A stretch of 39,880 nt of DNA from a virus (IMGVR_UViG_3300025127_000085:1-39880); one strand, 5' to 3'; shown: positions 8,253 through 16,787, counted from the stretch's first letter. Numbers and translations: made by a program. The notes: generated from the letters alone by a model not told the origin.

Positions 8253-10151
8253 CTATGCCCCTATATCTACCACCTCACAGACATCACCAGTACAAGCCAT
8301 TGTCTGACTTGACGTAGTAGTGTCTTCTTTCTCATACTCGCTGAGTCTAGACCAGTCAATACTTTTTGGCATAGTGGATAGAATGTTCTTGTATTCTTCT
8401 TTATCTATCTCTTGATAAGGAGCCTGTTGGTAGGTGTGTTCATTGTAGGGTAGGAAGGATACACCACTCATTTCATCAAAGTGTTCATACACAAATGTTC
8501 CAACCTCGAACCACTCATCCTTCTTGACGTTGATTGTTACAGATGGTTTGTGCTCACACCAGTTTCTCTGATACATCAACCACATGTTAAGTTGATCAAC
8601 AGCAGACAAATCAGATGTAACCACAGCCTTGTTAGGAGCTTTTATAGGAAACGAAAACACTGTTGTTTGATCTGGTTTAAACACATCAGGTTCACTAGGA
8701 ATACCCTGATCCTTCATGAAGGTGGTAAGAGGATCTTTGTTATCTCCTCTAACGGTTCTAACGTAATAAGGTGAATGACGTGCATGGATTCCAGAGGCAG
8801 AGTCAACCAACTGTGAGACTGTTCCTGATGGTTTGACACAAGTAATAGCTGCCGACTGTGGTATGCCAAGACGATCAGCCCACTCAGCGTTAGCAACAAC
8901 AGCAACGTTACGTAGATTTTCAAGTGTTTTACTTAGTCCTTTATTTTTTATAGTCATTATTGGGTTGTCCATAATACCAGTTAGTGACACACCCAACAAA
9001 CGTTCTTCTTCAGTATTCGTTGTCCACACTTTTCGCAGGTATGGAAATTTTGTGTACGTGCTTTGGATCGTCCCAAGTATTGTGGCGAGTCTGACTTTTC
9101 TAGCCAGATCATCCACCGTATCTGTGGCTCGTACCACAACTTCCGTAAGATTACAGAACTGATACGGCCTGAGAATAATTTCACTGCATGGATTAGTTCC
9201 AAAGTCGTAGTCTGAATCACGTCTGTTATTTTTTGCAGCCTGTTTTTTAGATGCTTCCCTGTTAAAGATACCACGTTCACCACTCCCTGATTCTACTAGT
9301 GCCATCCACTCACGCATGAAGGACAGACTATCTGGTTTCTCTGTGTAAGCTACACTGTTGTTAGACAAGGCACGTTGGGGTTCGTTATCCCACCAGTTAC
9401 CAGACTTAGCGTGACGCATACGATCATCACTGAGGTTAGACAAAGAGATCATAGCACTGCGTCTGACACCACCCACAACTACTATTTCTCCGATCTTACA
9501 CATTAGATCGTGACACTCTATTGAAGATAACTTACGCCCCTCTGCTTCTTTAAACATTTTAACTGCAAAGTTAAACAGATCCACAAGAGGAGCAGGGCCA
9601 GAGGCTCTACCACCAAATGTTTTGAGTCTTGCACCTGCAGGTCTGACCCTGCTTATATCCCACAATGGAATCTCACCTGCCCATAGGAGTGCCAGTAGTT
9701 GTCTGAACGCTTTAGCCCACCCCTCCTTGCTGTCCTTTACCACAATGGTAGTATCACTCTGGAAGAGTTCAGGAATTTCGGGAAGCTTGCTAACGAACTG
9801 TCTCTCAACACTGAAGCCGACACCAGTGCCACAGAGGAGAATAAACATAGCCTCATCGAAGGACTTTGGATCATCTACAGGTAAGTAACTGCAGTTGTAT
9901 CCTGCAGTGTTGTCTCTTTCTAAAGCTACACCTGCTGTCATCATGGCTCTCATACTAGGCATGATCTCTAGTCCAAGAATAGCTTCTCTTATTTCGTTGT
10001 AAACTTTATGATCAATGTCGTAACCTACAACGTTACCCATGTATCTGTCTACTGTCTCAGACCAGGATTCTCTGCCTTTACCATCAAAGTATTTAGCGTA
10101 CCTTGATGTGTGAATAAATGATTGATAATCTGTTGGTAAATAGTTGCTCAT
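8253..10151 (-). CDS. nrdJ: Adenosylcobalamin-dependent (class II) ribonucleotide reductase
   Basis: 632 residues, the size expected for a compact class II enzyme that reduces ribonucleotides to deoxyribonucleotides using B12. Visible signatures are Cys near residue 86 (YNCSYLP), NPCSEI near 322 with the thiyl-radical cysteine, a partner Cys in PYQFCNLTE, CVKPSGTVSQL near 438, and a C-terminal redox pair CTGDVC at about 622-627. No separate small subunit or activase is encoded nearby, consistent with class II. It lies directly downstream of the MazG-like gene (ATGA overlap). The enzyme makes the phage depend on B12 available in the host. Confidence 0.93.
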   Translation of the reverse strand: MSNYLPTDYQSFIHTSRYAKYFDGKGRESWSETVDRYMGNVVGYDIDHKVYNEIREAILGLEIMPSMRAMMTAGVALERDNTAGYNCSYLPVDDPKSFDEAMFILLCGTGVGFSVERQFVSKLPEIPELFQSDTTIVVKDSKEGWAKAFRQLLALLWAGEIPLWDISRVRPAGARLKTFGGRASGPAPLVDLFNFAVKMFKEAEGRKLSSIECHDLMCKIGEIVVVGGVRRSAMISLSNLSDDRMRHAKSGNWWDNEPQRALSNNSVAYTEKPDSLSFMREWMALVESGSGERGIFNREASKKQAAKNNRRDSDYDFGTNPCSEIILRPYQFCNLTEVVVRATDTVDDLARKVRLATILGTIQSTYTKFPYLRKVWTTNTEEERLLGVSLTGIMDNPIMTIKNKGLSKTLENLRNVAVVANAEWADRLGIPQSAAITCVKPSGTVSQLVDSASGIHARHSPYYVRTVRGDNKDPLTTFMKDQGIPSEPDVFKPDQTTVFSFPIKAPNKAVVTSDLSAVDQLNMWLMYQRNWCEHKPSVTINVKKDEWFEVGTFVYEHFDEMSGVSFLPYNEHTYQQAPYQEIDKEEYKNILSTMPKSIDWSRLSEYEKEDTTTSSQTMACTGDVCEVVDIGA

Positions 10152-10528
10152 CTGTAGTCTCCCGATCCTTTTATTTTATTACGCTTCTCTCTGCTATCTA
10201 GCTTTTCCATATTTTTTCTTAGAACATCTTCTACTTTTATATCTAGTACGTTTAACAAAGCAACGAAGTAAAAAATTACATCACCTGCTTCTAGTGTAAC
10301 ACTATCCTTGTCCAGGGGTGTGTTATCTCTTACGTGTTTCTTTATCTTCTCAAAGAACTCACCAGTCTCCCCAATAAATCCCATAGTGTTTTCTAGTATT
10401 CTTTTGTCACCAGTGGTTACAATCTTGTTCTCAACCCACTCAGCATAATCATCTAAGTATATTCGTTTTTTCTGTTCAAAAGCTTCAAAGTATCCCATGT
10501 CTTCTAAGTCTTGTCGTGTTAGCATCAT
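10148..10528 (-). CDS. MazG-like nucleotide pyrophosphohydrolase
   Basis: 126 residues. The MazG-type pattern is clear: GFIGETGEFFEKIKKHV around 50-66, then TLEAGDVIFYFVALLN around 78-93, then NMEKLDSREKR and a terminal GSGDYR. The two acidic clusters (ExxE and ExxD) would bind magnesium. These enzymes hydrolyse nucleoside triphosphates, in phages possibly dUTP, dCTP or alarmones; the substrate cannot be read from sequence. The start codon is a double ATG that overlaps the stop of the upstream small gene, so the two are probably coupled. Confidence 0.85.
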   Translation of the reverse strand: MMLTRQDLEDMGYFEAFEQKKRIYLDDYAEWVENKIVTTGDKRILENTMGFIGETGEFFEKIKKHVRDNTPLDKDSVTLEAGDVIFYFVALLNVLDIKVEDVLRKNMEKLDSREKRNKIKGSGDYR

Positions 10529-10686
10529 TTTTCCTTTACATCTATTTCTACTATTTCAACATCATCAATATCGTACACCGCATCTGACACGACTTGCTCA
10601 AGTCCTATCTTTGCACCATCCTTATCTGCAGCTATGAAGTTTGCATCAGGATCTAAATCAAGTAGCATTGTTATTTCAAACAACAC
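10525..10686 (-). CDS. Small acidic protein, GTG start
   Basis: 53 residues, unrecognised. I chose GTG at 10684-10686 because GGAG lies six bases upstream; a TTG at 10696-10698 and an ATG at 10666-10668 (47 residues) are alternatives. The protein is acidic, with MLLDLDPDANFIAADKDG and a terminal DIDDVEIVEIDVKEK. Its stop overlaps the MazG start as ATGA. Filling the gap between endonuclease I and MazG in frame supports it as real. Confidence 0.65.
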   Translation of the reverse strand: MLFEITMLLDLDPDANFIAADKDGAKIGLEQVVSDAVYDIDDVEIVEIDVKEK

Positions 10687-10728
10687 AGGAATCTCCAAGT
10701 TATAATAATTAAATTAGTTACGTCAAGA

Positions 10729-11115
10729 TTATTCTTCGAGCCATTCATCAGGTATTACCTTTTCAGCATATTTAAATCCATGACGTTTACACCAGTCAGC
10801 GTAACAAGACTTAGCACCCTTGTATAACTTAACCCTACTATTCTGAAAAACAAAACGTAAATCTAAATCAGGATACTGTTTACGTATCTCTATATGTTTA
10901 CGCCTGTCGGTAGATACGAAACGTCCTTTGGTTTCTATAACAATACCGTTACCTAAAACAAAGTCGGGTGTGTAGTGACGAGTCCTGATGTCTAGCCACT
11001 CTATACGTTCCTTTTCGTAGGTAAACTCAACACCTTTTTCTTTTAGATACTTTGCAGTATCATCTTCAAAACCAGAACGATACCCTGCTCTCAAAGCTCT
11101 GGCTCTAGTGCTCAT
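10729..11115 (-). CDS. T7 endonuclease I-like Holliday junction resolvase
   Basis: 128 residues, close to the 149 of T7 gp3. The catalytic set of the T7 enzyme is conserved in order: Glu17 (GFEDD), Asp51 (YTPDF), Glu61 and Lys63 (IETKGRF). The C-terminal part (LDLRFVFQN, then SCYADWCKRHGFKYAE, IPDEWL) also matches the family. It resolves branched DNA during replication and packaging and helps degrade host DNA. It stands between a RecE-type exonuclease and small nucleotide-metabolism genes. Confidence 0.92.
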   Translation of the reverse strand: MSTRARALRAGYRSGFEDDTAKYLKEKGVEFTYEKERIEWLDIRTRHYTPDFVLGNGIVIETKGRFVSTDRRKHIEIRKQYPDLDLRFVFQNSRVKLYKGAKSCYADWCKRHGFKYAEKVIPDEWLEE

Positions 11116-11121
11116 GTTAGA

Positions 11122-11907
11122 TCACAACCACTCAGGTTTTTGAATAACGGTGTAGTCACCCCAACCTGTGCTGTAATCAGAATCTTTTTCTGCTTTTGCA
11201 ATCACAGCTAAAGTTTTGTGTAGCTGTTTCATACCCCAGTGCATGATGTCTTGACCCATTACATGCACATGTGAAAGAAAGGGTGCAGTCTTTTCACAGG
11301 CTATAAAAGAAAATTTATCTACGTCATAACCTGCTAACTTACATGTGTAAACGTAGTGAGCGCCCTGTAAAAGGTAGCCATACTTTAGACACTCTTTCAA
11401 GAAACCTTTTGGACTAGCATCCTGTGTTGTCTTTACATCAAAGACTGTGTTCTCTTCTTCTATCAGTAAGTCTGGTCTAGTTTTTAAAGTTAGTCCTGAG
11501 ATAGGATCTTCTACAAAGATACTGATCTCGTTTAATCTGTTAGGATGGTTTAAATGAGAGGCACATACAGGATTGTTTAGAGCACCCCTAGTTATACAGT
11601 TGGCTACGTTATACTCTACCTCAGTAAGTAGGATCTGATCCTCGTTAAGGTTGGCTTGCATTTCTTTAAATGCTGCACTGGATTTAGTCTTTGGTCCTTT
11701 GACCACCAGGTTGCGTTCTTTCTCTAACAGGTTGGCATGTACTGCACTACCCATAGCAAAGGCTGCGTTGTTAGAGTTACGCTTCTCACCCTTCCAGTGT
11801 GCCAGTGATTTTTTGTAGACTGCTTTTACAGCACTTGAGGATATACCATTTCTAGAGTGATACTCTTCGTTAGACATATCTGTTATGATTTCTTTTTTGT
11901 AGTCCAT
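11122..11907 (-). CDS. RecE/exonuclease VIII-like PD-(D/E)XK exonuclease
   Basis: 261 residues. The N-terminal part has NGISSSAVKAVYKKSLAHW and MGSAVHANLLE with the histidine typical of RecB/RecE nucleases. The catalytic core is LKTRPDLL (Asp) followed by TVFDVKTTQDASP (Asp-x-Lys), and YGYLLQGAHYVY matches the late QxxxY-type motif. It would resect double-stranded ends, taking the place of T7 gp6 in recombination and host-DNA breakdown. A terminator-like hairpin separates it from the SSB gene upstream, so its expression may differ from that of SSB. Confidence 0.85.
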   Translation of the reverse strand: MDYKKEIITDMSNEEYHSRNGISSSAVKAVYKKSLAHWKGEKRNSNNAAFAMGSAVHANLLEKERNLVVKGPKTKSSAAFKEMQANLNEDQILLTEVEYNVANCITRGALNNPVCASHLNHPNRLNEISIFVEDPISGLTLKTRPDLLIEEENTVFDVKTTQDASPKGFLKECLKYGYLLQGAHYVYTCKLAGYDVDKFSFIACEKTAPFLSHVHVMGQDIMHWGMKQLHKTLAVIAKAEKDSDYSTGWGDYTVIQKPEWL

Positions 11908-11929
11908 GTATCTCTCTCTGTTATAAAAT

Positions 11930-11966
11930 AGCCCCCACCCAAAAATGAACGAAAAAGGTGGGGGCT
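11930..11966 (-). terminator. Hairpin with U-rich loop, terminator-like, between SSB and exonuclease genes
   Basis: 10-bp stem (AGCCCCCACC / GGTGGGGGCT) around a 17-base loop at 11940-11956. On the minus strand the stem is followed by TATTTTATAAC, a weak U tract. It may attenuate the transcript after the SSB gene. Its loop is nearly identical to that of the neighbouring hairpin at 11971-12003. Confidence 0.65.
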
Positions 11967-11970
11967 TAAT

Positions 11971-12003
11971 CTTCTAGGGTAAAAAGGAACGAAAACCTAG
12001 AAG
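11971..12003 (-). other. Second hairpin with matching 17-base loop, over the SSB stop codon
   Basis: 8-bp stem CTTCTAGG / CCTAGAAG that includes the SSB stop codon (11997-11999), with a 17-base loop at 11979-11995. No U tract follows directly. Loop core on the plus strand is AAAAAGGAACGAAAA, against AAAAATGAACGAAAAA in the first hairpin, while the two stems are unrelated in sequence. Confidence 0.7.
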
Positions 12004-12518
12004 GGGATAGAGTCCTGTGGTTCTTTTCGGGAGGAAGACTTACCACCAGAACTCTTCGTATGGTCTGAGAACATTTCAGAGGCTGACTGGGAGGAGACAC
12101 CCTCGCTATCATAGACCACATGATCGAGAACTTGAAGCCCTACTAGGCGTGTTCCTGAACCAACCTTTGTAGGATATATTTCAACTTTCACAATACCTTT
12201 GCTTCCATTTCCGATAAAGCCCTTCTCCTCGAAGTTCCATTCTTTACCTGATTTGTCAGCAACTACTGGAGCACCACCCATCCAGTCTTGTGAACCAACG
12301 TGAGGACGTACAACGGTTATTCTGTGACCGCCATCTACTTCCTCTATCTTCTTTTGACACCCTGCTTTTACCAAAGCATCTGCTGTCTTTTTGTCGGTGG
12401 TGACAGTGACTTTATACTCACCGTCTTTATCTTCGTTCCACTCGTTGTGATCTCTGTTTGATTCAAAGACCTTTGCCCAATCAAGTGTACCCTTAATATC
12501 AATTTGTGTTGATGGCAT
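11997..12518 (-). CDS. T7 gp2.5-like single-stranded DNA-binding protein
   Basis: 173 residues. The N-terminal 130 residues have the beta-rich pattern expected of an OB fold (GEYKVTVTTDKKTADAL, GGHRITVVRPHV, GIVKVEIYPTKVGSGTRLVGLQVLDHVVY). A Ser/Lys-rich linker leads to a short tail ending DSIPF, like bacterial SSB tails and the aromatic-ended acidic tail of T7 gp2.5 that contacts polymerase and primase-helicase. It lies just upstream in the operon of the recombination nucleases and just downstream of DNA polymerase, as in T7-like replication modules. Confidence 0.8.
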   Translation of the reverse strand: MPSTQIDIKGTLDWAKVFESNRDHNEWNEDKDGEYKVTVTTDKKTADALVKAGCQKKIEEVDGGHRITVVRPHVGSQDWMGGAPVVADKSGKEWNFEEKGFIGNGSKGIVKVEIYPTKVGSGTRLVGLQVLDHVVYDSEGVSSQSASEMFSDHTKSSGGKSSSRKEPQDSIPF

Positions 12519-12572
12519 ACTGCCCTCCTTTTCTTTTACTGTTGTTGTATTTAAATGTTTCTATTGTAGTTG

Positions 12573-14534
12573 TCAATGGGTTTCAGCCCAGTTTTTTCCT
12601 ATATCATACGATCCTGGAGTAGGTATTTTAAAACCTAAGTCCTGACCAGTTTCTAACATACAGTCTGCCTGTATTTGTCCTAACCTTTTAGCTTCCTCCT
12701 CTGTTCCTGTTACTTCTACTTGGTATTCATCATGTATGAACCCAACCATTTTAAACTTTATCCCTTCCTGTCTGGCTCTACTGTGCCACTTGAGTAGGCT
12801 GTGCTTCATCAAGCAAGCCTCACCGTTCTGCAGTATTCCTGCCAGTGTTTTGTGTGCGTTGGGTACTGGTACTCTACGTCCATCATACCCAGTAAAGTAT
12901 CCCTGCTCTGCTATGTAAGGCACGAGTTGGTTCTTTAGATTATACAAACCATCAATGCTCATCTCGAAACGAGTACGTGCTGCCTGTGCTTCCTTCATGT
13001 TGACTTTAAGTATTTGACCAGTCTTAGCTACACCTGCACCCAATAACCAAGCGTAGATAAAAGTCTTTGCCATATCCCTCGTACCATTTGGAACTGCCAA
13101 GGCTTTCTTGTTGACGTTGTGTATGTCTGTCTCGTCCTCTTTCTTTCCCTTCATGATGGCTTGTGCATACTGATCTGCTTCAAAATGTCTCCAGAGATAG
13201 TCAGCTAAAACACGTAACTGAATACCGTCTGCATCTGTACCAACCAACCAAGAGTCAGAAGGAACTGTCCAACAGGCACGTAGATGCACATCAAATTGTT
13301 TCTTTACTTCATCGACTGCTGACTTAGGTTCACCATGAAACGGAGAGGATATGTTAGCAGTGTTAGGATCTTTGTGAGCACACCGTCCAGTCCATGCTCC
13401 AATGTTATTTATTCTACCATGAATCCTTAAATCGTTACCACACTGTCCTAGCCACTCAACCAGTGAGCTTCTGCGTCCTTCGAGTGTCAACCACTGGGCT
13501 AGAGCTTTCGCTCCTGTAGGTGCTGTCTCAGGCAGTGTGCCAAGGTTTGCCTCTGATACAGTGAATCCGTACCTGTCTAAGTCTTTCTTCTTTTGATTGT
13601 AGAAATCCTCGTCCATAGCGGCTACTGACTTGCCGTATGGATCACCTATCTTCTTTCGAGAGAAGTTGATAGCAGTTTTTGTTTTATCTACTGGCTTCCA
13701 TCCTGCATCCCAGAGAACATCTATCCTGTCCTTTGCAGATCCTGGATTGAACTCTATCCAGTCAAAACAAACTAGGTCATCGTCTTCTACATTTGTCATG
13801 GCATATTTTTCTTTTGCCCTGATAACTGTAGCCATCTCACCACCATCTTTTTTGAGTCGATATTTTACACGATTGACCTCAGTAAGTTTAGGTGGGAAGT
13901 CTACCTGGAACTGTTCCTCCAGTGTGTGCATCTTTGTCTTGACTGAGTTAAGAAGAAACTCTGCTTTTGTTTTATCAAAGAAGAAACCATAGTGTTGTGT
14001 ACGAACCAACTCTATCTGTACATCGTGTTCTGTCCTTAGAGACTTACGCCAATCAGGACTCCAAATAATATCATTGAAATGACTGAACAAAGATTCTGTA
14101 ACCTCGATGTCTTGATACCAGTAGTCAACCATTTCGATACTGAATTTATCAAACTCATGAAAATCTCCTTTATGTTTGTTTAATCTGATACCCCAAGCCT
14201 GTAGGCTGTGAGGAAACTTAGCACCCTTTGGTGTTTCGATGTCGTAGTTTACTAACCTACTAATGAGGAGAGTATCCACAATCTTTCTTGGATCTATCAG
14301 TCTGGGTTGAAGAAGTTTGTTTAGCATGGGTGCATCAAACTGTACAAAGTTGTGACCAACAATTAGATCTGCTGACTCGTACCACTTGATAGCTTCACGC
14401 CTAGCAACCTCATCCTCATGACAGTTATCGAACCTTGAAATCTTACCAGTAGTAAGATCCTTACCACCACATATCCAAAGCTTGTCGCTTTCGTTAAGAC
14501 CGTTTGTTTCTATGTCGCTGACAACAATCCTCAT
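12573..14534 (-). CDS. T7-like family A DNA polymerase with 3'-5' exonuclease
   Basis: 653 residues (T7 gp5 has 704). The exonuclease domain has DIETNGL (Asp7, Glu9), HNFVQFDAPML near residue 62 and a YQDIEVTE motif. Polymerase motif A is TDADGIQLRVL near 433, motif B RDMAKTFIYAWLLGAG near 485, motif C FIHDEYQVEV near 598. In motif B the Tyr matching T7 Tyr526 is kept, but the position of T7 Tyr530 (E. coli Tyr766) is Leu. It presumably uses host thioredoxin or its own contacts for processivity; this cannot be read here. Start overlaps the primase-helicase stop (ATGA). Confidence 0.95.
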   Translation of the reverse strand: MRIVVSDIETNGLNESDKLWICGGKDLTTGKISRFDNCHEDEVARREAIKWYESADLIVGHNFVQFDAPMLNKLLQPRLIDPRKIVDTLLISRLVNYDIETPKGAKFPHSLQAWGIRLNKHKGDFHEFDKFSIEMVDYWYQDIEVTESLFSHFNDIIWSPDWRKSLRTEHDVQIELVRTQHYGFFFDKTKAEFLLNSVKTKMHTLEEQFQVDFPPKLTEVNRVKYRLKKDGGEMATVIRAKEKYAMTNVEDDDLVCFDWIEFNPGSAKDRIDVLWDAGWKPVDKTKTAINFSRKKIGDPYGKSVAAMDEDFYNQKKKDLDRYGFTVSEANLGTLPETAPTGAKALAQWLTLEGRRSSLVEWLGQCGNDLRIHGRINNIGAWTGRCAHKDPNTANISSPFHGEPKSAVDEVKKQFDVHLRACWTVPSDSWLVGTDADGIQLRVLADYLWRHFEADQYAQAIMKGKKEDETDIHNVNKKALAVPNGTRDMAKTFIYAWLLGAGVAKTGQILKVNMKEAQAARTRFEMSIDGLYNLKNQLVPYIAEQGYFTGYDGRRVPVPNAHKTLAGILQNGEACLMKHSLLKWHSRARQEGIKFKMVGFIHDEYQVEVTGTEEEAKRLGQIQADCMLETGQDLGFKIPTPGSYDIGKNWAETH

Positions 14535-16126
14535 ACGTTAAACACCACCTCTTCAAGAACGGTAGTCTCAGGATCGTAGAACACTGACCCTGCGTTACCT
14601 AGCTTGGCAAAGGGTCTGTTCTTATCAACAATAAAATGTGTCGTGTTTCTTTCCACATCATCCTCTGATTCAGTATCTCTGTTAAGTTTTATACAGACAA
14701 TAGCTTCCTCTTCAAGAGATGCTGCATACTTGGTGCGTCCATCATCGTTGACCTGTGATATAAATACCACACCTATATTTAATTCTTTGGCAAGCTGTGC
14801 CATTCGTGATCCAAGAGTTGTCAACGTGCTAGTAGCTGCGTCAACACCAGAGTTTGACAGGTAGGCTAGACGCTGAACGTGATCTATGAAGATGTACTCT
14901 GCACCATAGACTGTAGCTGCAAGCCTAACGTAGTCCAGGAGTTGCATAGGATCATCGTGACTTCGCATCTCAAAGATAACTGTGTTCTCACCACCTGCCA
15001 TCTTCTGTGCTGCTTTGATAACTTCATCCTCACTGAATCCTGTGGTGACTGCATCCTCTTTAGTTCTGACATTCCATCCTAGTTCGTAGGTTGCCATAGC
15101 TCTGTAGGTTGTAGACTTCATCTCTTCCATGTGGAGTAGGGCAAGCCTTGTGTTCTGCTTGAGCAGTCCTACCTCAAAGTATCTGACTAGCTCAGTCTTA
15201 CCCTGACCCCTGAGTGCTTTAATAAATGTAAGTCCACCCTTCACTAGTCCTCTGATCTTATCATCAATGCCAGTGTGTCCTGTCGGTACATACTCGTAAG
15301 GGTTCTCTGTGGTGATAGCCTTTTCTACCTCCAAGTCTCCAACAAAGAAGTTGTCTGGTGCAAATCTCTGTGGTTTGAGTGCTGCCCACTTGAGATCCGA
15401 CTCGTCACCCTTCATTAGAAAATCGTTGGCATCCTTGTGTTTGGACATAGGTACGTAGTAAAACTTCTCAGGCATAATGCTGTAAAGCTTCTGTGCTGCA
15501 CCCTGACCTGCTTGATCCAGTTCACCTGCGTAGACTACCATCTCGAAAGCGTTGAGGTAGTCAAAGTTATCCTTGATAAACTTATCTGATAGGGCTGCAC
15601 TTGGCAGTGACTTTACAGGATAGGATTTACCTAAGACTTGATACAGACTGGCTGCGTCAAACTCACCCTCAGTAATGTAGATACGCTTACTAGATCCTGC
15701 GTTAAACTCAGGTCCGAAAAGTTCTGTCAGTGACCCACGTTCTTTAGTCCAGAACTTCTTCTCGTGATAGCCACGATACTTGACGTTATCTTTGTACTTG
15801 AAAGCGTAACGTACTGGCTCACCACCCTCACCTATTTGTAGTTGGATATTGTAGAGTTTAGTTACATCTTCATCTAGTCCTCTGATACCTTCGTATCTGC
15901 CTGAGATTACGTTGACGTTACGTAAGTCTACCTTGGGTGGCGGTGGTGGATAAGTTGATTCTGCCCAGTCAAACTTCTTTGCTGAGTTTGGATAACCCCT
16001 GTTACAGGAGTGGCACTTACCTACTTTGGTTACTAGATTGTAGCTGAAAGCATCTGAACTTGCACAATCCTCGAAAGGACATGGTTGATGTGTAATCTCA
16101 TTGTTGCTGTTCACTGCTGCTGTCAT
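14531..16126 (-). CDS. T7 gp4-like primase-helicase
   Basis: 531 residues (T7 gp4 has 566). An N-terminal zinc finger uses Cys16, Cys21, Cys38 and Cys41. The TOPRIM primase part has TEGEFDAAS near 153 and GELDQAG near 203, where the usual DxD reads ELD. The helicase part has Walker A ALRGQGKT near 307, Walker B IFIDH near 412 and a glutamine-ended ISQVND motif. It unwinds DNA and primes lagging strands with the adjacent polymerase. The start ATG has AAGGA nine bases upstream and lies inside a small upstream gene. Confidence 0.93.
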   Translation of the reverse strand: MTAAVNSNNEITHQPCPFEDCASSDAFSYNLVTKVGKCHSCNRGYPNSAKKFDWAESTYPPPPPKVDLRNVNVISGRYEGIRGLDEDVTKLYNIQLQIGEGGEPVRYAFKYKDNVKYRGYHEKKFWTKERGSLTELFGPEFNAGSSKRIYITEGEFDAASLYQVLGKSYPVKSLPSAALSDKFIKDNFDYLNAFEMVVYAGELDQAGQGAAQKLYSIMPEKFYYVPMSKHKDANDFLMKGDESDLKWAALKPQRFAPDNFFVGDLEVEKAITTENPYEYVPTGHTGIDDKIRGLVKGGLTFIKALRGQGKTELVRYFEVGLLKQNTRLALLHMEEMKSTTYRAMATYELGWNVRTKEDAVTTGFSEDEVIKAAQKMAGGENTVIFEMRSHDDPMQLLDYVRLAATVYGAEYIFIDHVQRLAYLSNSGVDAATSTLTTLGSRMAQLAKELNIGVVFISQVNDDGRTKYAASLEEEAIVCIKLNRDTESEDDVERNTTHFIVDKNRPFAKLGNAGSVFYDPETTVLEEVVFNV

Positions 16127-16235
16127 TTGCTTGTTCCTTTTCTTTAGCTCTTTGTCGTTCTTCCTTGGTCATTGGCCTTATCTCTTTCGAGATTCCCTTC
16201 CTCCTGTCAATGTGCCATTCTTTTGCTTCATCCAT
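16098..16235 (-). CDS. Small charged protein overlapping primase start
   Basis: 45 residues, Lys/Arg/Glu-rich (DEAKEWHIDRRKGISKEIR, then KEERQRAKEKEQ) with a Ser/Gln tail. It fills the gap between a membrane protein and the primase-helicase and overlaps the latter by 29 bases in another frame. The ribosome site (GGTAAAG) is poor. Unrecognised; it could be a leader peptide for primase translation or a chance frame. Confidence 0.45.
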   Translation of the reverse strand: MDEAKEWHIDRRKGISKEIRPMTKEERQRAKEKEQANDSSSEQQQ

Positions 16236-16239
16236 ATCT

Positions 16240-16413
16240 TTACCATATCGGGTTCATCAAGTCAAACTTGGTGTACCAGTCAGCCCCTTCCAAAGCTAAC
16301 CACATCAGCACAGGTAATCCCAGGATTAAAAATGAACAGATAATAAATGCCCACCCTAATCCTTTTGTTGTGCAGTAGTTCTCAGTCACATCACTAGTGC
16401 AGTTTTTTGTCAT
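16240..16413 (-). CDS. Small single-pass membrane protein
   Basis: 57 residues from the ATG at 16411-16413, chosen over an upstream start because GGAGGAGGAAG lies directly before it. One membrane segment (about GWAFIICSFLILGLPVLMWL, residues 19-38) follows a short N-terminus with two cysteines. It overlaps the end of the zinc-ribbon gene. Function unknown. Confidence 0.65.
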   Translation of the reverse strand: MTKNCTSDVTENYCTTKGLGWAFIICSFLILGLPVLMWLALEGADWYTKFDLMNPIW

Positions 16414-16576
16414 CTTCTTCCTCCTCCCTTGGATAGTATACCAAAACATATGTGTTACAGTCAGGACAGGTTAGGTTAGTTACTATGCTGTACTCCCCAA
16501 AGAGGGAAGTTTGATCCTCGTCAATGTCGTGATCACCACCCCAGATTAATTCGTTATTACAGTGCCAACAGTTCAT
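16394..16576 (-). CDS. Zinc-ribbon protein
   Basis: 60 residues with two CxxC knuckles, CWHC at 3-6 and CPDC at about 37-40, separated by an acidic stretch. The tail is REEEEDDKKLH. The spacing fits a single zinc ribbon, as in small phage proteins that start MNCWHCN; these are common but uncharacterised as far as I know. It overlaps both neighbours, as many genes do in this cluster. Confidence 0.75.
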   Translation of the reverse strand: MNCWHCNNELIWGGDHDIDEDQTSLFGEYSIVTNLTCPDCNTYVLVYYPREEEEDDKKLH

Positions 16577-16787
16577 CTTTTTTTACCTTATATTTCTTTG
16601 GAAAACTTTCTCTGTTCATACCCTTTTGAACTTGCTCTGCTGCCCATGAATAGTTCTCGTTAAAATATCGTGCTGCGTCAGCTATACTGTTGAAGTCTTT
16701 GCCATGTAAACGGCAGGGTCTACCCCTCTGCTTTACTGTCGGCTCTACTTTGATACGAACATGTACTGGTACGTTCTTTGGTTGCAT
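16557..16787 (-). CDS. Small putative DNA-binding protein (NUMOD-like helix pattern)
   Basis: 76 residues, basic. The central FNSIADAARYFNENYSWAAEQVQKG has the S-x-xEAAR spacing of NUMOD1-type helix-turn-helix segments associated with homing nucleases. No nuclease motif is present. Start overlaps the upstream stop as TAATG with GGAGAG before it. DNA binding is an inference. Confidence 0.65.
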   Translation of the reverse strand: MQPKNVPVHVRIKVEPTVKQRGRPCRLHGKDFNSIADAARYFNENYSWAAEQVQKGMNRESFPKKYKVKKDELLAL

